Of a stretch of DNA of 64,000 nt, positions 24,564-33,324 are shown piece after piece; the first letter of the stretch is position 1; every line of letters starts with the position of its first letter. A program made the translations under genes and the position numbers. The stretch lies in assembly GCA_023391625.1 (NCBI GenBank), contig JAEWAN010000019.1, forward strand, positions 1 through 64,000. Direction: 5' to 3'. Source of the DNA: Bacteroidota bacterium. GTDB taxonomy: Bacteria; Bacteroidota; Bacteroidia; Bacteroidales; Paludibacteraceae. The notes under the pieces were generated by a model. The model was not told where the DNA came from. It made no database searches and saw only the letters and a program-made list of their open reading frames with translations.

Positions 24564-26444
24564 ATGAGCGATATCATCCGTTTATTACCCGACTCGGTTG
24601 CTAACCAAATAGCTGCCGGTGAAGTAATCCAACGTCCAGCTTCCGTATTGAAAGAGTTGGTTGAAAACTCTATCGATGCAGGAGCTACCGCCATTCAGAT
24701 CTTAATAAAAGACGGCGGACGAACCTTGATACAGGTTACAGACAATGGAAAAGGGATGAGCGAAACGGATGCACGCATGGCCTTTGAGCGCCACGCCACT
24801 TCCAAGATAAAAGATGCCAATGACTTGTTTGCATTGAAAACCATGGGATTCCGAGGCGAAGCGCTGGCCTCAATAGCCGCTGTAGCACAAGTGGAACTAC
24901 GCACACGCCGTGAAGAAGACGAACTGGGCACTATGATTGAAACTGCCGGTTCACGCATATTCAAACAGGAAGCGACCCAATGTCCCGTCGGAACTACTTT
25001 CATGGTCAAAAACCTGTTTTTCAACGTTCCGGCCAGACGACGGTTTTTAAAAACGGATAATGTAGAAAAAACACACTTGCTAAACGAATTTTACCGGATA
25101 GCGCTTGTTAACCCCCAGATTGCTTTCACATATTTTGACGGCAACGACGAGATATTTAACCTGCAACCATCCAACACCAAACTGCGTATTGAGAATATTT
25201 TCGGGAAAATATCAAAAAAACGCTGGGAACAGCAGTTGCTCCCCATTGAATCAGTAACTGGCTTAATTAAAATATACGGTTATATAGGGAAACCGGAATT
25301 CGCACAAAAATCGGCCAACCAGTACTTTTTCATCAACGGCCGTTACATGCGCCATCCCTACTTCCATAAAGCGGTTATGACTGCATATGAAAAAATGCTG
25401 GCTTCGGGTATGAACCCCAATTACTTTATCTATTTTGAGGCAGACCCGGAAACAATCGACATTAATATACACCCTACAAAAACGGAAATCAAATTTGAAC
25501 ATGAACAGGCAATATGGCCTATCCTGTCAGCTACCATAAAGGAAACACTCGGTAAGTTCAACATTGTCCCTTCCATTGATTTTGACACGGAAGGAGCTCC
25601 GGACATTCCTGTGGTACAACCGACAAGCATACGTCCGCCGCAAACTTCGTTCAATCCGAACTACAACCCGTTCCAGTCGTCATCCTCTTCATCTTCCTCA
25701 TACAAACGCCCGTCACTGGATTGGGAAAAACTGTATAAAGGATTTGATGACAACACGGAGGAAGAAAAAAACAATCCGAAATTTGACTGGATAAACGATG
25801 AGGACGAATACACTATTCCTCAAACAACAGAAAATAATACGGAAGAACAACAGCAAAGCATTGAACACGGCGAAACCGACCATCATGCGGATAAGCTGCA
25901 ACTCCGGAACAAATACATCCTGACCGGAATAAAATCCGGATTATTAGTGATAGACCAGCAACGGGCTCACTTCCGCATCCTATTCGACCAACTGATGAAA
26001 CAAATGGAAGAAAAGAGAGGAATGTCACAACAACTTCTTTTCCCCGAAACCCTGGAACTCACCGAAGACGAGAAACTTGTGTTTGACAGTATCTACCCTG
26101 ATCTGCAGCATGTAGGTTTTGAAATAAACGAGGAGTCCAACGGCAGTTATTCCGTTGTAGGTATCCCTTCACAACTTGAAACAGGCAATGTACTGAATAT
26201 ACTGCACGAAGTGCTGGCCAAGGCTAAAACGGCCGAAGGCGATCCTCTAAGCCAAATAAACGAGACCATAGCTTCGTCACTGGCAGAAGCTTCGGGCTTA
26301 AAAACCGGGCAAAACCTGAAACAGGAGGAAATGTCTGATCTGATAGACCGACTTTTTGCCTCTACCAACCCGAACTATACGCCTAACGGGAAAAAAATCA
26401 TTTCCATACTGACCTACGAAGAGCTTGAAAGCCGTCTAAGGTAA
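24564..26444 (+). CDS. mutL: DNA mismatch repair protein MutL
   Basis: 626 residues. The N-terminal GHKL ATPase shows ELVENSIDAGAT (31-42), DNGKGM (60-65) and TMGFRGEAL (93-101), then the transducer domain to about 330. A low-complexity linker follows (Ser run SSSSSSSS near residue 380, then acidic stretches). The C-terminal dimerisation domain spans about 440-626. MutL couples MutS mismatch recognition to strand removal. The endonuclease motif DQHA(X)2E(X)4E is replaced here by DQQRAHFRILFDQ (from D464), with both Glu missing, and the C-terminal Cys/His words are absent, so it is probably not a nicking MutL. A terminator follows 20 bases downstream. Confidence 0.95.
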   Translation: MSDIIRLLPDSVANQIAAGEVIQRPASVLKELVENSIDAGATAIQILIKDGGRTLIQVTDNGKGMSETDARMAFERHATSKIKDANDLFALKTMGFRGEALASIAAVAQVELRTRREEDELGTMIETAGSRIFKQEATQCPVGTTFMVKNLFFNVPARRRFLKTDNVEKTHLLNEFYRIALVNPQIAFTYFDGNDEIFNLQPSNTKLRIENIFGKISKKRWEQQLLPIESVTGLIKIYGYIGKPEFAQKSANQYFFINGRYMRHPYFHKAVMTAYEKMLASGMNPNYFIYFEADPETIDINIHPTKTEIKFEHEQAIWPILSATIKETLGKFNIVPSIDFDTEGAPDIPVVQPTSIRPPQTSFNPNYNPFQSSSSSSSSYKRPSLDWEKLYKGFDDNTEEEKNNPKFDWINDEDEYTIPQTTENNTEEQQQSIEHGETDHHADKLQLRNKYILTGIKSGLLVIDQQRAHFRILFDQLMKQMEEKRGMSQQLLFPETLELTEDEKLVFDSIYPDLQHVGFEINEESNGSYSVVGIPSQLETGNVLNILHEVLAKAKTAEGDPLSQINETIASSLAEASGLKTGQNLKQEEMSDLIDRLFASTNPNYTPNGKKIISILTYEELESRLR

Positions 26445-26464
26445 GTTTGCATTTTCACACAAAC

Positions 26465-26496
26465 GACGGCACTTACTCCGTGCCGTCCGCTTTTTT
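26465..26496 (+). terminator. Terminator of mutL
   Basis: A 7-base GC-rich stem (26465-26471 with 26481-26487), 9-base loop, then six T. Confidence 0.78.
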
Positions 26497-26716
26497 ATTT
26501 TCCCTTATTCGTCCTTACTATATATCCTCCATACCTTTCTGACCGACTGCTCCCCTACCGTTTTGAAAAGAAGAAGAATATATTATTTTATATATATCCG
26601 TACACATAAAAACGGGAATATTAGATAGTTAATATTTTTATTCCTACTTTTAACAAAAAAAATCAAGTATCAATGCAGCGTTTTCATATTATTCTGCATC
26701 ATTATAAAACAAGGGA

Positions 26717-27298
26717 ATGAAGTCGGTACCGATGACAGAGGAGCAGCTTATCGCTGCTTGCAGACATAACAAACCATGGGCACAAAAAATGTTGTACGAG
26801 CAGTATGCGCCGTCTATGTTTAGCCTTTGCATGCGTTATGCCGGAAATAAAGAAACGGCTAAAGACTTATTGCAGGAGGGATTCATAAGAATTTTCACCA
26901 AACTCCACACCTATACGGGAAGCGGCCCTTTAGGCGGATGGATAAGGCGAATTTTTGTCACCACCTCTTTGGAATACCTGAGAAATAATGAAGCGCTGAA
27001 ATGGCAAGTCAGCTTTGATGATTACGGGCAGGAAATAGAAAGCAATGATACGGAAGTTCTGAAAAAATTATCTGCTGATGATTTACTGGAATGTATAGCA
27101 GAACTTCCTAACGGATTCCGGGCTGTATTCAACTTATATGCGATAGAAGGCTATTCGCATGCTGAAATAGGGGAAATGCTGCAAATCAAGGAAAGTACAT
27201 CCCGTTCGCAATACACAAGGGCGAGACAGCTTTTAAAAGAACAGGTGGAAATATTATTATCAAAAGAAAAATTTCCTACGGAAAACAAAAAAGGATGA
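26717..27298 (+). CDS. ECF-family RNA polymerase sigma factor
   Basis: 193 residues. Sigma region 2 spans about 25-90 (MLYEQYAPSMFSLCMRYAG, then DLLQEGFIRIF, the core-binding and -10 recognition helix) and region 4 about 125-180 (LPNGFRAVFNLYAIEGYSHAEI, then SRSQYTRARQLLKEQ). It directs RNA polymerase to a small regulon, usually for envelope stress or surface functions. Its stop codon overlaps the start of the next gene (ATGA at 27295-27298), so the two are translated together. An in-frame Met at codon 6 is an alternative start. A near-consensus box TACTTTTA lies at 26645-26652; the real promoter may be its own sigma target. Confidence 0.9.
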   Translation: MKSVPMTEEQLIAACRHNKPWAQKMLYEQYAPSMFSLCMRYAGNKETAKDLLQEGFIRIFTKLHTYTGSGPLGGWIRRIFVTTSLEYLRNNEALKWQVSFDDYGQEIESNDTEVLKKLSADDLLECIAELPNGFRAVFNLYAIEGYSHAEIGEMLQIKESTSRSQYTRARQLLKEQVEILLSKEKFPTENKKG

Positions 27299-28800
27299 TA
27301 CAGGAAAGCAATCATATAGACGGAGACGATGTTTTCAGGAAAATAATCGGAGAAAAGCTGAAAGACCATGAAGTTCCGGTTCCCGAAGACGGGTGGTCTG
27401 CTTTGGAAGCACAATTGCATCCGGTGCAGAAACGGAAATCATACTGGCTATGGACTTCGGGAATAGCAGCCGCCATAACGGGACTGGTAGCTCTGCTGTT
27501 CATACCGGCTATGCAGCTGGATGAACAGACGGGAAATATCAGCTATAATAACCCAACGGTGCAGGAACGTTTACCTGATAATGAAAACCCCGGCAACGGG
27601 CTTATAATAAGTGAACAGGTAAAAAAAGAACAAACAGAAAACTATCCGGCTAACAGCCTGGCTGACCGAAGTTCTGAATACAAACGTAATACGACTAAAG
27701 AGATTCGTTCCGTAAAGGAACAAACCGTTACACCGGAGGGTGAGAAAACGGGAACTCTCACTACATATGAGAAAGAAACAACGAAGGTAGTTGATAACAT
27801 AGACACGGAGAAGGGAGAAAAGACAAGGAACACCGGAGACAATCAGGAGTTCAAAGAAAAGGAAAAGAAGAAAAACCCTGACGAATGGCTACCTTCTAAA
27901 TCGCCGGTATGGGCTAAAAAGGAAAAGAAGAAAAACAACGGTTGGACACTTGCCGTAAATGCAGGGCCGGGAAATTATGGAAATTCATCCAGCAGTAAAG
28001 GTAATTTTGACAGTCCGGGCTGGTTGCTGCAAAAGAAAAACAGCAATGACCTTCCTCATCAGCCCAATAAAAATCCGTTTGATTTTTCTCCTACCATTGT
28101 TGATGAAAAATTATCCGAAGGAACAAGTGGAGAAGAAAATACAAATATGGAGAACAATGGCCTGAAATACGATGAGTTGCTTATGGATAACGGTATAGAT
28201 GCAGCGCCGGACGGCATTTCCACCGATGCGGAAGCGCCGGGTAACCTGGCTCAGCAAAACCTGGCGGAATCGCCTATCGTAACGCACCCGCCAGGACCGG
28301 AAGACTATCCGAACAGAAATTACCTCCCCCCTATTTCCGTGGGAGTGAGTGTAAGGAAAGATTTTAACCGGTATGTAGGAATAGAAAGCGGAATAAACTA
28401 TACGTACCTCGTCACGAAGTTTGAGCTTAATAACTCAAGCCAGCACGCAGACCTGAGGTTACATTATTTGGGAATTCCACTTAACGTAGTGGGAAACATC
28501 GTAAACCAACCGAAGTGGAACTTATATGTTTCTGCGGGAGGAATGGTGGAAAAAGGATTGAAATCCGAATGGACGCAATATGTAGAAAGCAAATCTCAAA
28601 CAACATCTGCGGCCATAAAGGGATTACAGTGGTCTCTCAACCTGGCAGCAGGGGTATCCTACAAATTCAATCCGAATATCAGTATTTATGTAGAACCTAA
28701 AATGTCCTACTATTTTGATAACAAACAACCTATAAGCATACGAACAGACAAGCCCCTCATATTCTGGGCTAACGTCGGATTCAGATATAGTTTTAATTAA
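27295..28800 (+). CDS. Membrane-anchored protein with C-terminal outer-membrane-barrel-like domain, probable partner of the ECF sigma
   Basis: 501 residues. Residues 1-47 are an acidic/basic cytosolic segment (DDVFRKIIGEKLKDHEVPVP), similar to the N-terminus of anti-sigma factors. Residues about 50-70 form one membrane helix (WLWTSGIAAAITGLVALLFI). Residues 75-340 are a long disordered linker rich in Lys, Glu, Asn and Pro, containing the word KKEKKKN. The last 150 residues (VGVSVRKDFNRYVGIESGINY to ANVGFRYSFN) look like an eight-strand PorT-like or OmpA-like barrel ending in a terminal Phe-Asn. An inner-membrane helix and a barrel in one chain suggests a bridge across the periplasm. Anti-sigma function is inferred from the ATGA coupling. 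Confidence 0.75.
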   Translation: MIQESNHIDGDDVFRKIIGEKLKDHEVPVPEDGWSALEAQLHPVQKRKSYWLWTSGIAAAITGLVALLFIPAMQLDEQTGNISYNNPTVQERLPDNENPGNGLIISEQVKKEQTENYPANSLADRSSEYKRNTTKEIRSVKEQTVTPEGEKTGTLTTYEKETTKVVDNIDTEKGEKTRNTGDNQEFKEKEKKKNPDEWLPSKSPVWAKKEKKKNNGWTLAVNAGPGNYGNSSSSKGNFDSPGWLLQKKNSNDLPHQPNKNPFDFSPTIVDEKLSEGTSGEENTNMENNGLKYDELLMDNGIDAAPDGISTDAEAPGNLAQQNLAESPIVTHPPGPEDYPNRNYLPPISVGVSVRKDFNRYVGIESGINYTYLVTKFELNNSSQHADLRLHYLGIPLNVVGNIVNQPKWNLYVSAGGMVEKGLKSEWTQYVESKSQTTSAAIKGLQWSLNLAAGVSYKFNPNISIYVEPKMSYYFDNKQPISIRTDKPLIFWANVGFRYSFN

Positions 28801-28855
28801 TATAAATGAAACAGAGACTATCTAAAAATCAAGTAACAACCTGAAAAAGACTAAC

Positions 28856-30061
28856 ATGAAAACAAAACTAATGCTGTGTTTATGCGGAATTCTTTTTTTA
28901 TCTACATCCTGTAACCAACCGGAAATAAATACTGATAAAAAGGGATTTGGCGGATATGTACAAAAAGGACCTTTTATCAACGGTTCTACCGTCACCATAT
29001 CCGAACTTGACAAAGAACTGAACCAAACCGGACGAAGCTACAACACGATTATAGAAGATAATTCCGGAAAATTCCAGCAGCAGAAACTGGAACTTATCTC
29101 CAACTTCGTACAGCTAAAAGCCGACGGTTATTTTTATAATGAAGTCACCAGCAAAACTTCCACAGGACAAATTACATTATATGCGCTTGCGGATATAACG
29201 AACGTGAATTCAGCTAATATTAATATCCTTACCCATATGGAAAAAGGAAGACTGGAACACTTGATGAAAGAAGAAGGGCTTCCATTCAGCGAAGCCAAGC
29301 AACAGGCGCAACGCGAAATACTGGGTATTTTCAATCTGGAAGCCCCATCCGGTAAAACATCGGAATCGCTTAACCTGACGAACGACGGCTTACTGGTAGC
29401 TATCTCCTGTATTGTACAAGGTTATTTGCCTGCCGGAGAAATGATGCAATTACTGGCTTCTATTAATACCGACATCAAAACCGACGGGATATTAAACGAC
29501 GGAGCTTTAGGATCACGCCTGATCAGCAACGCCAAAATGCTTGACCTCCCGTCAATACGGCAAAACCTGGAAAGCAAATACAAACAGTTAGGAATAAGTG
29601 CAACAATACCGGAATTTGAAACATATATTGAACACTTTATAGCAAACAGCGATTTTGAAACGCTTTCATACATCAGTTATCCAGAATCCGGACTGTACGG
29701 TATAAACATTCTGGCCGACGGCGTAAACTCCATAGTAGCTTCTTATCTTGATTCCTCATCACCGGATGAAGTAAGCTATTCCATGAAAGCGGACGTACCG
29801 TCAGAAGGAAGCCTTAAAATCATCCTAAGAAACGGAGAATGGGCTTATATGTCATCCCCCGGCCCTATTAACTGGCAGGTAGGTTTGTATGACGCCGCCA
29901 ATAAATACCAGGAAATGACAGTGATAGAACCCGGTAAAATGAACGACCTGCGTTTCTTCCCGGTTTCAGGAGAAGACAACGGATGCATTACGGTGGAATA
30001 TTATGAAAACGGTTCTAAAACACCTACTAAAACAAAATTACTGAAGATAATAGAAAGATAA
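28856..30061 (+). CDS. Large lipoprotein of unknown function in the sigma/radical SAM cluster
   Basis: 401 residues. Lipoprotein signal MKTKLMLCLCGILFLSTSC with lipidated Cys19. The mature start KKGFGGYVQKGPFINGSTVT reads like a carboxypeptidase-regulatory or Ig-like module (to about 110). A helical middle (THMEKGRLEHLMKEEGLP onward, about 125-270) is followed by a beta-rich C-terminal domain (about 280-401). The opening KGPFINGS is a word I associate with secreted lipoproteins of several phyla, but I cannot name the family. It lies 55 bases after the barrel protein on the same strand, so is likely in the same operon and probably faces the periplasm or cell surface. Confidence 0.78.
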   Translation: MKTKLMLCLCGILFLSTSCNQPEINTDKKGFGGYVQKGPFINGSTVTISELDKELNQTGRSYNTIIEDNSGKFQQQKLELISNFVQLKADGYFYNEVTSKTSTGQITLYALADITNVNSANINILTHMEKGRLEHLMKEEGLPFSEAKQQAQREILGIFNLEAPSGKTSESLNLTNDGLLVAISCIVQGYLPAGEMMQLLASINTDIKTDGILNDGALGSRLISNAKMLDLPSIRQNLESKYKQLGISATIPEFETYIEHFIANSDFETLSYISYPESGLYGINILADGVNSIVASYLDSSSPDEVSYSMKADVPSEGSLKIILRNGEWAYMSSPGPINWQVGLYDAANKYQEMTVIEPGKMNDLRFFPVSGEDNGCITVEYYENGSKTPTKTKLLKIIER

Positions 30062-30309
30062 TAAACCCTAAATTAAGAAAAAACATTATGACATCCCATA
30101 CCAGCTTTCAGCAACAGCAAGTTACAAGCAGGTAAACGAAAAAGGGATAAAATGAAAAGCAAACAAAAATGGTATAATTTTTGCAATAAAATACAGAAAT
30201 TATAGTTTAGACAAATAAAAGTCAAAAGAGAATCAGATAAACAAAGAATATCTGTCATGTTACAAAACAGAGCAGATATTCTTGGCACAATCTACCAGAA
30301 ATTACAACA

Positions 30310-30834
30310 ATGAAATTGAAAGATATTTTTTCACCGGTATTATTTATCATATTAGGCATTGCATTCCTGGCAGTATCCCTATGGGTCATACTGAGCAGAA
30401 ATCAAAGCAGCCGGGGCATAAAATATAAATATAAACTGGGAGGGCTAATCCTTTCACTATCATTCTTTGTGTCATCATGTAACAAATTTTCAGGTACTAC
30501 CTGTTATGACACTCCTGCTCCGGATAATTCATTTTTTACTGAATATAATTTATCCGACCCGGAACTTTCCGAAGGTGACACCATTTTCTTTTCCATTATT
30601 TCACCTACTTATGATTATTATTCCTATCAACTGTGGGACGGAAAAGAAGAGCGTTTACTGAACGAAGGTAAAATGGATTTTTCAAAAGAAAAAATACGTT
30701 ATTCCGTTCCATTTAACTTTCATACCGATTATAACGGTGAATGTTACTTACGCATTTTCGGAAGGAAAGAAGGGGAAGATAAACCGCAGTTTCTTCATGT
30801 TGAAAAAATTGAATTTTATGGGACAAAAAGTTAA
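30310..30834 (+). CDS. Two-helix or lipoprotein partner of the radical SAM enzyme
   Basis: 174 residues. Residues 8-28 form a first hydrophobic helix (VLFIILGIAFLAVSLWVIL), then a basic loop (RNQSSRGIKYKYK), then a second hydrophobic stretch ending in a lipobox-like FVSSC (Cys57). From residue 58 the protein is soluble, beta-rich and acidic (GDTIFFSIISPTYDYYS) with one further Cys (C65, TTCYDTPAP). It looks like a lipoprotein whose signal was preceded by an extra membrane helix. Its last 17 bases overlap the start of the radical SAM gene, so the two are translationally coupled. Families of lipoproteins paired with radical SAM enzymes exist in Bacteroidales; membership here is inference. Confidence 0.72.
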   Translation: MKLKDIFSPVLFIILGIAFLAVSLWVILSRNQSSRGIKYKYKLGGLILSLSFFVSSCNKFSGTTCYDTPAPDNSFFTEYNLSDPELSEGDTIFFSIISPTYDYYSYQLWDGKEERLLNEGKMDFSKEKIRYSVPFNFHTDYNGECYLRIFGRKEGEDKPQFLHVEKIEFYGTKS

Positions 30835-31846
30835 ATTAAACAGAGTTGTTTTTGAATTAACACATGCCTGTAACCAGCGTTGCAAATTCTGCTACAACCA
30901 CTGGAAAGTGACTGATGCACCACATAACACGTTTTTGAAAAAATTCGATTCTTCAAAAACAAAAAAAGTATTGCAAAAAATATACGCACAGGCATCTGTA
31001 GAATCTATTTCTTTTTCCGGAGGAGAACCTATGCTCTTTCCCCGGATACATGATATGGTAATGTTTGCACGTTTCCATAAGTCCAACGTGTCTGTCCTGA
31101 CTAACGGGACTCTGCTGGACGATAACGACCTGTATGCATTCAAAAATCTGGGAGTGGAACGTATCCAGATTCCGTTGCTGAGCGGTGATGCCAAGATACA
31201 CGATATTCTCACAGGCGATCCCGGATCATGGGAAAAGTCCGCCCGCTCCGCACAGAAAGTACTGGCCATGGATCCGGATAAGTTAAGCGTAGTGCTGGTA
31301 CTGACCCAGCAAAACCTCTTTGACCTGGACCAGACATTGTGGTTTTACTCCCAGCTGGGAGTGAAGTCTGTATTGGTAAACCGTTTCAACCTGGGAGGGG
31401 AAGGGCTTAAGCACCGTGCAGAACTTGAACTATCCCACGAGGAATTACAGTCGGCTTTCAGTTATATCAACGATTTTTCCGGCAAACACGACATGCGTTT
31501 TTTCAGTGGAGTATGTACCCCTATGTGCGTATTAGACCCAGCCCGTTATCCTCATATAGGTTTTTCTTTCTGTAACAAGAAAGTATCGGAACGTCCGCTC
31601 ACCATTGATGCGCAGGGTGACGTCCGGTTTTGCAACCACTCCCCTACCGTGTTAGGAAACGTACTGGAACAACCTTTATCCGATATTCTGGAAAATGACA
31701 GCAAGAACTGGTATTTTAACAGTGTGCCGGACTACTGTGCTTCATGCAAAAAAATAAAATTATGCGGAGGAGGCTGCCGTGCTGCCTCTGAACAGGTATA
31801 CAAAACCTTCACTAAAGTAGATCCGCTTATTGAGAGATCCGCATAA
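30818..31846 (+). CDS. Radical SAM protein with SPASM-type C-terminal cluster
   Basis: 342 residues from the ATG at 30818; an earlier in-frame start at 30737 would bury 81 bases inside the upstream gene and add nothing conserved. The radical SAM motif is CNQRCKFC (Cys18, 22, 25), with SGGEP at 67-71 and the beta-strand NGTLLDD. The C-terminus has the extra cysteines of a SPASM or twitch region: RFCNHS (about 272), CASC (307, 310), C316 and CGGGC (320). Such enzymes modify peptides or proteins by radical chemistry using an auxiliary Fe-S cluster. The coupled lipoprotein at 30310 is the obvious candidate substrate or partner. A terminator follows. Confidence 0.88.
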   Translation: MGQKVKLNRVVFELTHACNQRCKFCYNHWKVTDAPHNTFLKKFDSSKTKKVLQKIYAQASVESISFSGGEPMLFPRIHDMVMFARFHKSNVSVLTNGTLLDDNDLYAFKNLGVERIQIPLLSGDAKIHDILTGDPGSWEKSARSAQKVLAMDPDKLSVVLVLTQQNLFDLDQTLWFYSQLGVKSVLVNRFNLGGEGLKHRAELELSHEELQSAFSYINDFSGKHDMRFFSGVCTPMCVLDPARYPHIGFSFCNKKVSERPLTIDAQGDVRFCNHSPTVLGNVLEQPLSDILENDSKNWYFNSVPDYCASCKKIKLCGGGCRAASEQVYKTFTKVDPLIERSA

Positions 31847-31859
31847 CATCCTACAAACA

Positions 31860-31900
31860 ACAGGGGAAGAATCGCTTATTGATTCTTCCCCTGTCATTTT
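31860..31900 (+). terminator. Terminator of the sigma/radical SAM operon
   Basis: A perfect 14-base stem (31860-31873 with 31881-31894), 7-base loop, T-rich tail. Confidence 0.85.
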
Positions 31901-32044
31901 TCTAAAGGACTCTACAAACCTTTCTAAAAATCATTTTCGCCCTCATCACAAAACCTAACCAAAGAACAAAAACCTTCTCCATCCTTTAACAATAAATAGA
32001 CTCATTATAGCTGTTTGCTTTCCATTAAACAACCCTAACAAGAT

Positions 32045-32088
32045 TAAACGAAAAGGCTCTTTCCTGACGGAAAGAGCCTTTTCGTTTA
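32045..32088. terminator. Terminator of fabI, bidirectional
   Basis: A perfect 20-base stem (32045-32064 with 32069-32088) with a TGAC loop; A-rich left and T-rich right ends. It serves the leftward fabI gene and backs up the rightward operon. Confidence 0.88.
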
Positions 32089-32103
32089 TTATTAAAATCC
32101 GGA

Positions 32104-32961
32104 TTATCCGTATATCACTTTACCATTTTCATCTTTAAAATCATCTATTCCTTTAATGTACTGCTCCATCGCACGGTAACTCATACCCATGCTGGAGAAC
32201 CCGCCATCGTGATATAGATTTTGCATGGTAACCTTACGGGTCAGGTCGCTAAACATAACCACACAATAGTTGGCGCAATCGTCAGCCGTAGCATTTCCAA
32301 GCGGAGACATACGTTCTGAGAAATCCAACAAACTATCAATTCCTTTCACCCCGCTTCCTGCAGTTGTCATAGTAGGCGACTGTGAAATTGTATTGATACG
32401 CACATTATGTTCACGGCCGTAAATATAACCGAAGCTGCGTGCTATAGACTCAAGCATAGCTTTTGCATCGGCCATGTCATTATACCCGAACATGGTACGT
32501 TGAGCAGCCATATAAGACAAAGCGATAACAGAACCCCAATCATTAATGGCGTCCAGTTTTTTGGCAGCCTGCAACATTTTATGAAAAGAAATCGCAGACA
32601 CATCCAAAGTAGTATTCAGCATATCGTAATCCAGGTCATCGTAAGTACGTTTTTTGCGTACGTTAGGAGACATACCGATGGAATGCAAAACAAAATCTAT
32701 TTTTCCGCCCAGCGCTTCCATTGATTCAGAAAAAACACGTTCCAGATCGGCTACATTTGTAGCATCTGCCGGAATCAATTTGGCATTCAACTTCTTAGAC
32801 AGTTCATCCGTTGTACCCATGCGTACAGCCAGCGGTGTATTTGACAATGTTATTGTAGCTCCTTCTTCTACAACACGTTCTGCTACTTTCCAGGCGATAG
32901 ACATATCATTTAACGCCCCAAAGATAATACCTCTTTTACCTTTTAATAAGTTATACCCCAT
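32104..32961 (-). CDS. fabI: Enoyl-[acyl-carrier-protein] reductase (NADH), FabI
   Basis: 285 residues, short-chain dehydrogenase fold. It reduces enoyl-ACP in the last step of each fatty-acid elongation round. The nucleotide-binding N-terminus is KGKRGIIFGALNDMSIAW, as in FabI proteins where the loop is G-x5-S-I-A. HSIGMSP is at about 93-99, and the catalytic pair Tyr-x6-Lys is YNDMADAK (Y160, K167). SPTMTTAGSG matches the substrate-loop region. The C-terminal DDFKDENGKVIYG is longer than in E. coli FabI. It is monocistronic, with a TATCTTTG promoter box 25 bases upstream and a strong terminator. Confidence 0.93.
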   Translation of the reverse strand: MGYNLLKGKRGIIFGALNDMSIAWKVAERVVEEGATITLSNTPLAVRMGTTDELSKKLNAKLIPADATNVADLERVFSESMEALGGKIDFVLHSIGMSPNVRKKRTYDDLDYDMLNTTLDVSAISFHKMLQAAKKLDAINDWGSVIALSYMAAQRTMFGYNDMADAKAMLESIARSFGYIYGREHNVRINTISQSPTMTTAGSGVKGIDSLLDFSERMSPLGNATADDCANYCVVMFSDLTRKVTMQNLYHDGGFSSMGMSYRAMEQYIKGIDDFKDENGKVIYG

Positions 32962-32986
32962 AAATCAAATTGTTATAATTTCGGCA

Positions 32987-32994
32987 CAAAGATA
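32987..32994 (-). promoter_or_regulatory. Promoter -7 box TATCTTTG of fabI
   Basis: Exact TAnnTTTG on the minus strand, 25 bases upstream of the fabI ATG. Confidence 0.65.
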
Positions 32995-33253
32995 TATAAT
33001 TTGTGCAACAAAAAGAATAAATAAAGAGTTATTCCTGTTTTTAAAGAGTTTTTAATAAGAAGAACAGGATTAAGCGAACTATGGTTATCGCATTTATAAT
33101 TAAGATATTAAGCCCATACAAGCAAGCATTCATACTTTAAAAACAAATGTTCCTAAAAAACGATGAAAATGTGTCCGCCGGCTCTCTTTTGCTATTAATT
33201 TTTAATTAAAACTAAAAAGAAGGCCGTATATCGTCCTTACTGAAAAAACTTTG

Positions 33254-33261
33254 TATCTTTG
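33254..33261 (+). promoter_or_regulatory. Promoter -7 box TATCTTTG of the DUF2723 operon
   Basis: Exact TAnnTTTG. An in-frame TTG lies inside this box, which argues against starting the gene there and for the ATG at 33325. Confidence 0.65.
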
Positions 33262-33324
33262 GAGCAATTTTTGAAAAATTCACAGTCTGACATTCCTAAT
33301 ACAGATAAAACTTTAATTATATAC

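Larger units (their letters stand above)
32962..33324. other. Divergent intergenic region between fabI and the DUF2723 gene
   Basis: It carries the two promoter boxes at 32987-32994 and 33254-33261. The 260 bases between are AT-rich and show no gene or repeat. Confidence 0.45.

Noticed and set aside
30152..30205. 17-codon frame MKSKQKWYNFCNKIQKL as a possible peptide substrate of the radical SAM enzyme
   Set aside because: Too short to separate from chance, and the coupled lipoprotein at 30310 is a better candidate. Worth a look only if conserved in relatives.
33259..33324. Upstream TTG start for the DUF2723 protein
   Set aside because: The TTG is part of the TATCTTTG promoter box, and the added residues are not membrane or signal sequence.
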